Shown here: positions 6,701 to 12,381 of the stretch, in pieces
Layout: every line of letters starts with the position of its first letter
Numbering within the stretch: the stretch's first letter is position 1
Assembly: GCA_038317685.1 (NCBI GenBank)
Contig: JBBQBQ010000079.1
Location: 1-13,441, forward strand
Direction: 5' to 3'
Source of the DNA: JBBQBQ01 sp038317685
GTDB lineage: Bacteria; Desulfobacterota; Desulfuromonadia; Desulfuromonadales; DDH964
Length of the DNA stretch: 13,441 nt
Translations under genes and position numbers: made by a program
The notes under the pieces: model-generated
Seen by the model: only the letters and a program-made list of their open reading frames with translations
Databases searched by the model: none
What the model was told of the DNA's origin: nothing

Positions 6701-7102
6701 TCAGGGCGGACCTTGCAGGGTCGGGTAGCCACGCAATTGCCAAGCGGCAATCCCCCCTGTCAAATTGTAGACCTCTGGGTACCCCTGTTGAGCCAGGTAG
6801 GTGGAGACCTGGCTACTGCGCAAACCGACCGCGCAATAGACCAGAATCGGCCGATCCCGGGGGATTTCACCGAGTCGCCCAAGAAGCTGGTCGATGGGGA
6901 TCAGTTGAGCGCCGGCGATGCGCACCTGGAAGTATTCGCCGGGAGTACGCACATCGAGAAGGAGGATCCGGGGCTGATCCCTGAGCCGCTCAAACGCCTC
7001 CGGGGCCGGAAGATTTCGAACCGGGGCGGCCCAGGCCGGGACAGTCAGGAGGGTGCTTAGCAGGAGCATCGCGCTGAGGGCGAGACGTAACATAAGGGAC
7101 AT
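6701..7102 (-). CDS. Exported single-domain rhodanese-like protein
   Basis: A 133-residue protein with a Sec signal peptide (hydrophobic 5-20, likely cleavage after AWA at 23-25). A single rhodanese domain follows. The catalytic loop is YCAVGLRSS with Cys90, matching the CxxGxR form of active single-domain rhodaneses that carry sulfur as a persulfide. LLLDVRTPGEYFQVRIAGAQLIP (47-69) and NLTGGIAAWQLRGYP are standard family segments. The likely location is the periplasm, where it could move sulfane sulfur or bind oxyanions; the true role is unknown. AGGAGG lies close to ATG 7102; ATG 7093 is an alternative start. It is divergent from glpX across a 168-base spacer that is AT-rich near its middle. 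Confidence 0.9.
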   Translation of the reverse strand: MSLMLRLALSAMLLLSTLLTVPAWAAPVRNLPAPEAFERLRDQPRILLLDVRTPGEYFQVRIAGAQLIPIDQLLGRLGEIPRDRPILVYCAVGLRSSQVSTYLAQQGYPEVYNLTGGIAAWQLRGYPTLQGPP

Positions 7103-7181
7103 AAACCTCCTGGGCGAGGAAAACGGCTATAAGATCACAGTCCAACTATATTCATTTTCAAGAATACAATCCACCCGAAAC

Positions 7182-7210
7182 TTGTCATTCCTCGCAAATC
7201 GTGCCATCAT
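7182..7210 (+). promoter_or_regulatory. Candidate sigma70 promoter for glpX
   Basis: TTGTCA (7182-7187, 5 of 6 matches) and CATCAT (7205-7210, 4 of 6) are 17 bases apart. Start would be near 7217, leaving a 54-base leader. The upstream DNA at 7130-7180 is AT-rich compared with the rest of the window, as expected for an UP-element-like region. Confidence 0.45.
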
Positions 7211-7270
7211 ACCGCCGTTTTCCCTCCCCGCCGAAACCCACCGTCTCTATAATTCAGGAGGAGTTCTCCG

Positions 7271-8224
7271 ATGGATCGCAATCTGGCCCTGGAACTGGTT
7301 CGTGTCACCGAGGCCGCTGCTCTGGCCTGTGGACGATGGGTCGGCAAGGGGAACAAGCATGCCGCCGACGAGGCCGCCACCAATGCCATGCGCCGAACCC
7401 TCGACTCGGTCGGCATCGACGGGACGGTCGTTATCGGCGAGGGTGAGATGGATGAGGCGCCGATGCTCTTTATCGGCGAAAAAGTCGGCAACGGCAATGC
7501 CCCGGAAGTCGATATCGCCGTCGATCCTCTGGAAGGGACCAATATTTGCGCCAAGGGCACCAGCGGCTCCATCGCCACCATCGCTCTCGCCCCGCGGGGA
7601 GGTTTTCTCCACGCCCCCGACATGTACATGGAGAAGATTGCCGTCGGGCCCCTGGCCCGGGGTGCCATCGACATCAACCTGTCCCCCAGCGAAAACCTCC
7701 AGCGCGTGGCCGCGGCTAAAAAGTGTTATATCGAAGACCTGACCGTTGTGGTTCTCGAAAGACCCCGCCACGACAAGATGGTCGAAGAACTGCGCAAGGC
7801 CGGCGCTCGCATCCATCTGATTTCAGACGGCGACGTGGCTCCGGCCATCGCTGCGGCCGTTGCCGGGAGCGGGGTCGACCTGCTGATGGGGATCGGGGGT
7901 GCCCCGGAGGGAGTGCTGGCGGCAGCCGCCCTGAAGTGCATGGGGGGCGACATGCAGGGCCGCCTGGTCTTCATGACCCAGGACGAACGGGACCGGGCCC
8001 GGGCCATGGGGATCGACGACTTCGAACGGATCTACACCTGCGAAGAAATGGCCCGCGGGGACGTGTTCTTTGCCGCGACCGGGGTCACCAACGGTGACTT
8101 GCTGCGAGGGGTGCGTTACTTTGCAGGAGGGGCAGTCACCCATTCCATCGTCATGCGCTCCAAGAGCCGGACGGTCCGTTTCATCGAAGGACACCACCAC
8201 TTCGACTTCAAACCGGTCTATTGA
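7271..8224 (+). CDS. glpX: Class II fructose-1,6-bisphosphatase GlpX
   Basis: A 317-residue enzyme that converts fructose-1,6-bisphosphate to fructose-6-phosphate, the committed step of gluconeogenesis; some members also act on sedoheptulose-1,7-bisphosphate. The class II motifs are clear: GNKHAADEAAT with Lys29 and Asp33, GEGEMDEAPML (56-66) with Asp61, and the phosphatase signature DPLEGT (85-90). The following TSGSIATIALAPRGGFLHAPDMYMEKIAVGP region and GIGGAPEGVLAAAALKCMGG are also characteristic. Those acidic residues bind Mn or Mg. Length and both ends fit the family, so it is complete. AGGAGGAG precedes the ATG by 7 bases. It is probably transcribed alone, since the next gene has a strong promoter of its own. 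A cytosolic enzyme expected in an organism growing on acetate or other small organic acids. Confidence 0.97.
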   Translation: MDRNLALELVRVTEAAALACGRWVGKGNKHAADEAATNAMRRTLDSVGIDGTVVIGEGEMDEAPMLFIGEKVGNGNAPEVDIAVDPLEGTNICAKGTSGSIATIALAPRGGFLHAPDMYMEKIAVGPLARGAIDINLSPSENLQRVAAAKKCYIEDLTVVVLERPRHDKMVEELRKAGARIHLISDGDVAPAIAAAVAGSGVDLLMGIGGAPEGVLAAAALKCMGGDMQGRLVFMTQDERDRARAMGIDDFERIYTCEEMARGDVFFAATGVTNGDLLRGVRYFAGGAVTHSIVMRSKSRTVRFIEGHHHFDFKPVY

Positions 8225-8252
8225 CCGGCCCGTGGCTCCAGCATTTAAACCC

Positions 8253-8281
8253 TTGTCAAGACAGATGGTAATTGCTAGAAT
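8253..8281 (+). promoter_or_regulatory. Strong sigma70-type promoter for the kinase-BON gene
   Basis: TTGTCA (8253-8258) and TAGAAT (8276-8281) each match consensus at 5 of 6 positions with the ideal 17-base spacing. Start would be near 8288, giving a 45-base leader before ATG 8333. It lies 29 bases after the glpX stop, and I see no terminator between, so readthrough from glpX is also possible. Confidence 0.6.
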
Positions 8282-8332
8282 TCCAACGCTTCAGGGACAT
8301 CGGTCCGGCGCCGATCGGCGAAAGGGAAAATC

Positions 8333-9169
8333 ATGGCGATCATCACCATCTCGCGGGAAATGGGCAGCGGTGGCATCCCCATCGCCCACAAAGCAGCAGA
8401 TAAGCTCGGCTACACCCTCATTGACGGGGAAGCCATCGCCAAAGTGGCAGAGGCCTACGGGCTGACCCCCGAGGCTCTTGAGAATGCCGACGAAAAACCG
8501 CCGGCGTTTGTCGAGAAGGTCGATGCTCAATTGGAGATCGACTTCTACCGGGTGGAACTGATCATCCTCGACTATGCCCTCAAAGGGAACGTTATCATTT
8601 ACGGTCGCGGTGGTCAGGACCTTCTTGAGGGGATCAACAGCGTGCTGCGGGTGCGGACCATCGCCCCCCTGGAGGACCGGGTTGAGCGCTGGGCAGAGCG
8701 GGAATGGCTCGACCCCGACCTTGCGCGGGTTCTGGTCCGGAAAAGCGACCAGCAACGGGCCGGCTTCATCAAATACTACTTCGATCGCGACTGGACGGAC
8801 CCCCTCGGTTATGATCTGACGATCAATACCCAGCGACTGTCGGAAGAGACTGCTGTCAAATTGATCTGTGAAGGGGTCAAAGACAAGAATCTGGTCGAGC
8901 TGAAAGGTGCCGGCAAGAAGATTCTTCAGGATCGGATCGTCGCCAAGAGTACCGAAGTGGCCCTGCTGTCGGAACGGATTATCGAGGGGATGCACCATCA
9001 TCATTTTCGCATTGCCGCGCAGGGTGGAGTCGTCACCTTCAGCGGTCACGTCCATGATGAAGCCCAGCGGCGGGCGGTACACCGCACCACCAAAAGCGTG
9101 AAAGGGGTCCAAGGGATCGAGGACAAATTGGAGATTCGCCCTTATCGGCCGCTCCCCCAGGAACACTGA
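8333..9169 (+). CDS. Cytidylate-kinase-like protein fused to a C-terminal BON domain
   Basis: A 278-residue two-domain protein. Residues 1 to about 200 match the cytidylate-kinase-like family (Cytidylate_kin2). They have the P-loop ISREMGSGGIPIA (5-17), an early LIDGEAI, NVIIYGRGGQDLL (86-98) and RVRTIAPLEDRVERWAERE (106-124). The helical lid contains DQQRAGFIKYYFDRDW (139-154) and ends in YDLTINTQRLS (160-170). Residues about 206-270 form a BON domain: alpha helix STEVALLSERIIEG, strands FRIAAQGGVVTFSGHVHDEAQRRA, and VKGVQGIEDKLEI. BON domains usually sit in exported proteins, yet there is no signal peptide here. Phosphate acceptor and nucleotide specificity are unknown; this branch is not the essential Cmk. 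The gene has its own promoter and terminator, so it is probably monocistronic. The ribosome site (AAGGGAAA) is modest. Confidence 0.85.
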   Translation: MAIITISREMGSGGIPIAHKAADKLGYTLIDGEAIAKVAEAYGLTPEALENADEKPPAFVEKVDAQLEIDFYRVELIILDYALKGNVIIYGRGGQDLLEGINSVLRVRTIAPLEDRVERWAEREWLDPDLARVLVRKSDQQRAGFIKYYFDRDWTDPLGYDLTINTQRLSEETAVKLICEGVKDKNLVELKGAGKKILQDRIVAKSTEVALLSERIIEGMHHHHFRIAAQGGVVTFSGHVHDEAQRRAVHRTTKSVKGVQGIEDKLEIRPYRPLPQEH

Positions 9170-9184
9170 GCGCTTGGCGCTCAG
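9166..9184 (+). other. Stem-loop overlapping the stop codon of the kinase-BON gene
   Basis: CTGAGCGC (9166-9173) and GCGCTCAG (9177-9184) pair perfectly around TTG. The TGA stop (9167-9169) is inside the left arm. There is no U-run, so it is not itself an intrinsic terminator. It may protect the mRNA 3' end or act together with the terminator 10 bases downstream. Confidence 0.6.
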
Positions 9185-9194
9185 CGACTCCCTC

Positions 9195-9228
9195 GAAAGC
9201 CGGCCTCCGCGCCGGCTTTCGTCATTTT
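9195..9228 (+). terminator. Rho-independent terminator after the kinase-BON gene
   Basis: GAAAGCCGGC (9195-9204) and GCCGGCTTTC (9211-9220) are perfect complements around a 6-base loop, followed by GTCATTTTC. The U-run is short, but the 10-bp stem is strong. It separates the kinase-BON gene from yebC. Confidence 0.8.
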
Positions 9229-9263
9229 CAAGGAACCCGGCCGAAGCGGGAAGCCATCTTCCC

Positions 9264-9292
9264 TTGTTAGCCTCCGGCCAGCATGTTATCAT
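9264..9292 (+). promoter_or_regulatory. Candidate sigma70 promoter for the yebC-ruvCAB run
   Basis: TTGTTA (9264-9269, 4 of 6) and TATCAT (9287-9292, 5 of 6) are 17 bases apart. Start would be near 9299, so the leader of about 47 bases would open with a small stem-loop, TCCGGC/GCCGGA at 9302-9316, ahead of the ribosome site AAGGAG. Confidence 0.5.
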
Positions 9293-9345
9293 GCGCCATT
9301 TTCCGGCTGGGCCGGAGTAATGAACCGATAAGGAGACGACAGAAG

Positions 9346-10095
9346 ATGTCAGGTCACAGCAAATGGGCGAACATCAAGCACCGCAAAGGCGCCCAGGACG
9401 CCAGGCGCGGCAAGGTTTTCACCAAACTGATCAAGGAAATCACCATTGCTTCCAGGATCGGCGGCGGGGATCCGGGCGCCAACTCTCGACTACGGGCGGC
9501 AATCGACAAAGCCAAGACCGAAAACATGCCCAAGGACACCATCGAGCGGGCCATCAAAAAAGGCACCGGTGGGATGGATGGGGCGGAATACGAGGAAGGG
9601 ACATTCGAAGGATACGGTCCGGGGGGGGTGGCGGTGATCGTGGAATTCATGACCGACAACCGCACCCGCACCGTCGCCGATGTCCGCCACATCTTCACCA
9701 AGCACAACGGCAGCCTTGGCGTCAGCGGCAGTGTTGCATTTCTCTTTGATCGCAAGGGTTTGATCTCCTTTTCTACCGACCAGGACTTCGATGCCATCTT
9801 CGAGGCCGCCCTTGAGGTCGGAGCCGAAGACGTCAAGGACGAAGGGGATGCCTACGAGGTGGTGACCGATCCGGTCGACTTCCTTGCCGTGCGCGATGCC
9901 CTTGCCGCCAAGGGCCTGAAGTGGGACAATGCCGAGGTGACCATGCTCCCCCAAACCATGGTCAATCTGGAAGGGAAGCCGGCGGAGCAGATGCTGAAGA
10001 TGATGGATAAGTTGGAGGACAACGATGACGTGCAGAACGTCTACGCCAACTTTGATATCTCCGAGGCCGATATCGACGAAATCATGGGCCAGTGA
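9346..10095 (+). CDS. yebC: YebC/TACO1-family protein
   Basis: A 249-residue protein, normal length for YebC. The start at ATG 9346 is fixed by the invariant N-terminus MSGHSKWANIKHRKGAQD and by AAGGAG upstream; earlier in-frame starts would add residues absent from the family. Other conserved parts are FTKLIKEITIASRIGGGDP (26-44), the NMPKDTIERAIKKGTGG run, EGYGPGGVAVIVEFMTDNRTRT and the acidic C-terminus. Members have been described as transcriptional regulators (PmpR) and, for the mitochondrial TACO1 group and related bacterial proteins, as ribosome-associated factors that help difficult mRNAs be translated. The sequence does not decide between these roles. It leads the ruvC-ruvA-ruvB genes with a 33-base gap, an arrangement found in many bacteria. 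Confidence 0.96.
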   Translation: MSGHSKWANIKHRKGAQDARRGKVFTKLIKEITIASRIGGGDPGANSRLRAAIDKAKTENMPKDTIERAIKKGTGGMDGAEYEEGTFEGYGPGGVAVIVEFMTDNRTRTVADVRHIFTKHNGSLGVSGSVAFLFDRKGLISFSTDQDFDAIFEAALEVGAEDVKDEGDAYEVVTDPVDFLAVRDALAAKGLKWDNAEVTMLPQTMVNLEGKPAEQMLKMMDKLEDNDDVQNVYANFDISEADIDEIMGQ

Positions 10096-10128
10096 CAGGT
10101 GGTCGCTGGTTGGCCGAGGACGATCCCC

Positions 10129-10632
10129 ATGCGAATTTTAGGTATCGACCCCGGTAGTCATATCACCGGCTACGGAATCATCGACCAGCAAGGAAATCGT
10201 CTGCTGCACGTCGACAACGGGGCAATCGTCACCCGGAGCGACGCTCCCCTGGCCGAACGGTTACAGACCATTCACCGGGAGTTGGTCCGGGTCATCACTG
10301 CCTTCGGTCCAGAGATCATGGCCGTGGAGCAGGTCTTCCTGGCCAAAAACGCCGTCTCCGCCCTCAAGTTGGGTCACGCCCGGGGAGTGGCGCTCCTTTC
10401 CGGGATCAATGCCGGCCTGGCGGTCGTCGAGTACAGCGCGCTGCAAGTCAAGAGCGCCGTAGTCGGCTACGGACGGGCCGACAAGGGGCAGGTCCAGCAG
10501 ATGGTCAAGGCGCTCTTGAAACTGCCGGAAATCGCCCAGGAAGACGCCGCGGATGCCCTGGCGGTTGCCATCTGCCATGCCCACAGCCAAGGAGTCAATC
10601 AACAGCTGCAGATCGCTCGCCGGGGACGGTGA
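10129..10632 (+). CDS. ruvC: Holliday junction endonuclease RuvC
   Basis: A 167-residue resolvase that cuts Holliday junctions symmetrically at the end of homologous recombination, working with the RuvAB branch-migration motor. The start is ATG 10129, with GAGGA eight bases upstream and the family N-terminus MRILGIDPGSHITGYGII; GTG 10099 would add ten unlikely residues. The four acidic metal ligands are present: Asp7 (GIDPG), Glu67 (AVEQVF), Asp139 and Asp142 (EDAADALAVAICHAH). KNAVSALKLGHARGVAL (73-89) is the DNA-contacting helix region. The protein appears complete and active. It follows yebC by 33 bases and precedes ruvA by 19 bases, so cotranscription is likely. Confidence 0.97.
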   Translation: MRILGIDPGSHITGYGIIDQQGNRLLHVDNGAIVTRSDAPLAERLQTIHRELVRVITAFGPEIMAVEQVFLAKNAVSALKLGHARGVALLSGINAGLAVVEYSALQVKSAVVGYGRADKGQVQQMVKALLKLPEIAQEDAADALAVAICHAHSQGVNQQLQIARRGR

Positions 10633-10651
10633 TGCCAAGGACCCTGCCATC

Positions 10652-11254
10652 ATGATCGCCCTGCTGAAAGGGACCATCGCCTACCGCAGCATCGACCACG
10701 TGATCATCGACGTTGGCGGGGTCGGCTATCGGCTCCAGATTCCCCTATCGACCTTCTACGCCCTGCCGGAGACCGGTCCGGCCCAGTTCCAGGTTTATAC
10801 TCACGTCCGGGATGATGCCATTCATCTCTTCGGGTTTTTGTCGATCGAGGAAAAGCAGTTGTTCGTGCTGCTGATTTCGATCTCCGGGATCGGCCCTAAA
10901 CTGGCACTGAACATCCTCTCCCACATTCCGGCCGGAGCCCTGCGCCAGGCCCTGGCCGACGGCGACGCCAAACGGCTGGCAACCCTTCCCGGCATTGGCA
11001 AGAAGACCGCCGAACGGCTGGTTTTGGAACTCCGGGAAAAGGCCGGCAAGCTGGGCGCGGCGGAGGGCTTTCAACCGGCGCCGGAAGCCGGTGCCTTCGC
11101 AGCCGTGGTGGTGCTGGAGGATATCCTGTCGGCGCTTGTGAACCTCGGATACAAAGAAGCGCAGGCTCGCAAGGTCCTGGAATCCCTTGAGATCGCTCCG
11201 GGCTCCGGTTTCGAGGAGATTCTCAAGGGAGCGCTCAAGGTCCTGATCAAGTAG
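10652..11254 (+). CDS. ruvA: Holliday junction branch-migration protein RuvA
   Basis: A 200-residue protein that binds four-way junctions as a tetramer and loads the RuvB motor rings. I chose ATG 10652 because the protein then begins MIALLKGTIAY, as RuvA proteins do, and AAGGA lies upstream. The frame extends further 5' into ruvC but without family similarity. Domain I (1-63) is the OB fold. Domain II holds two helix-hairpin-helix motifs, ISISGIGPKLALNILS (75-90) and LATLPGIGKKTAERLVLEL (109-127). A flexible linker follows at about 134-150. Domain III (150-200, EDILSALVNLGYKEAQARKVL) contacts RuvB. Complete and typical. A small stem (CGGGC/GCCCG, 11271-11286) lies in the gap to ruvB. Confidence 0.97.
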   Translation: MIALLKGTIAYRSIDHVIIDVGGVGYRLQIPLSTFYALPETGPAQFQVYTHVRDDAIHLFGFLSIEEKQLFVLLISISGIGPKLALNILSHIPAGALRQALADGDAKRLATLPGIGKKTAERLVLELREKAGKLGAAEGFQPAPEAGAFAAVVVLEDILSALVNLGYKEAQARKVLESLEIAPGSGFEEILKGALKVLIK

Positions 11255-11294
11255 ATTTCCCTTTTGACTCCGGGCTTGACGGCCCGCACCTGAA

Positions 11295-12320
11295 ATGATG
11301 ACCGACCGAATCATCACCCCGGCCCAGGCTGGCGACGACGACAGTTTCGAGGCCTCTCTGAGGCCGCGTACCCTGGCGGAGTACGTCGGGCAAACCAAGG
11401 CCAAAGAGAATCTGCAAATCTTCATCGATGCCGCCCGCGGCCGCCGCGAAGCCCTCGATCACGTCCTCTTCTATGGCCCCCCGGGGTTGGGGAAAACCAC
11501 CCTCGCCAACATCATCGCCGCCGAGATGGGGGTGAGCATCAAAAGCACCTCCGGCCCGGTCATCGAAAAGCCTGGAGACCTGGCCGCAGTCCTGACCAAT
11601 CTGGAGGCGGGCGACGTCCTCTTCATCGATGAGATTCACCGCCTTTCGCCGGTTGTGGAAGAAATCCTCTATCCGGCCATGGAGGACTACCAGCTTGACA
11701 TAATGATCGGACAGGGGCCGTCGGCCCGAACCATCAAGCTTGACATCCCGCGCTTTACTCTGGTCGGCGCCACCACCCGGGCCGGGCTGCTCTCCTCGCC
11801 GCTACGGGATCGGTTCGGGGTCATCAGCCGCCTCCAATTTTACAGCGACCCGGAGTTGGCCATCATCGTCAAGCGCAGCGCCGGCATCCTGGGCATCCCC
11901 ATCGTCGAAGAAGGAGCAGCCGAAATCGCCCGTCGTAGCCGCGGCACCCCCCGTATCGCCAACCGCCTGCTCCGCCGGGTCCGGGATTTCGCACAAGTCG
12001 TGGGGGACGGAACGATCTCCCGGGACCTCGCCGATCTGGCTCTGACCCGGCTGGAAGTCGACAGCCGAGGGTTTGACCACATGGACCGCCAAATTCTGTT
12101 GACCATCATCGACAAGTTCGCCGGGGGCCCGGTCGGCCTTGAAACCCTGGCCGCCGCCGTCGGTGAGGAAAAGGACACGATCGAAGATGTCATCGAGCCG
12201 TTTTTGATCCAACAGGGTTACCTCAACCGAACCCCCCGAGGCCGCACTGCCACCCCCCTCGCCTACCGTCATTTCCAGAGGCTGCCGATCGGGACCGCGG
12301 GCGGCGACCTGTTCGGCTGA
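11295..12320 (+). CDS. ruvB: Holliday junction branch-migration ATPase RuvB
   Basis: A 341-residue AAA+ motor that drives branch migration with RuvA. The Walker A motif is GPPGLGKTT (61-69, Lys67), Walker B is FIDEIH (Asp112, Glu113), sensor 1 lies in VGATTRAG (157-164), and the arginine-finger region is SPLRDRFG (168-175). The RuvA-contacting hairpin lies around residues 130-155. The C-terminal winged helix ends in FLIQQGYLNRTPRGRTAT, as usual. Two adjacent ATGs (11295 and 11298) could start it; I see no clear ribosome site, so translation may depend on ruvA upstream, 40 bases away. Intact. A GGDEF gene follows 61 bases after the stop. Confidence 0.97.
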   Translation: MMTDRIITPAQAGDDDSFEASLRPRTLAEYVGQTKAKENLQIFIDAARGRREALDHVLFYGPPGLGKTTLANIIAAEMGVSIKSTSGPVIEKPGDLAAVLTNLEAGDVLFIDEIHRLSPVVEEILYPAMEDYQLDIMIGQGPSARTIKLDIPRFTLVGATTRAGLLSSPLRDRFGVISRLQFYSDPELAIIVKRSAGILGIPIVEEGAAEIARRSRGTPRIANRLLRRVRDFAQVVGDGTISRDLADLALTRLEVDSRGFDHMDRQILLTIIDKFAGGPVGLETLAAAVGEEKDTIEDVIEPFLIQQGYLNRTPRGRTATPLAYRHFQRLPIGTAGGDLFG

Positions 12321-12329
12321 TGGCTGCCG

Positions 12330-12367
12330 GCCGCTGCCAGCAGCGGCGCCTGCGTTACGGGCAGGCG
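12330..12367 (+). other. Two back-to-back stem-loops between ruvB and the GGDEF gene
   Basis: GCCGCTG/CAGCGGC (12330-12336, 12341-12347, loop CCAG) is directly followed by CGCCTGC/GCAGGCG (12347-12353, 12361-12367, 7-base loop). They share one base and fill the gap up to the ribosome site GGAGG. No U-run follows, so termination would be leaky at best. They may instead act as an mRNA processing or stability element that separates ruvB expression from the downstream gene. Confidence 0.5.
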
Positions 12368-12381
12368 ATGGAGGTCTTGTC

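Noticed and set aside
7194..7206. A sigma54-like TGGCACG...TTTGC on the reverse strand upstream of the rhodanese gene
   Set aside because: The GG and GC dinucleotides are separated by 8 rather than the required 10 bases, which normally abolishes sigma54 recognition.
7248..7253. A perfect TATAAT just upstream of glpX
   Set aside because: Transcription would start near 7260, inside the ribosome-binding site, and there is no -35 match at suitable distance. The TTGTCA/CATCAT pair at 7182-7210 fits better.
8990..9003. Four consecutive histidines in the kinase-BON protein, resembling a purification tag
   Set aside because: They lie within the protein at the start of the BON domain's strand region, not at an end, and the surrounding sequence is natural-looking.
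8291..9292. A 333-codon reverse reading frame opposite the kinase-BON gene
   Set aside because: It mirrors a gene with good P-loop and BON motifs, has no family signature, and crosses the forward terminator and the yebC promoter candidate.
11271..11286. A stem (CGGGC/GCCCG) in the ruvA-ruvB gap as a terminator
   Set aside because: Only 5 bp with no following U-run, and ruvA and ruvB need coordinated expression.
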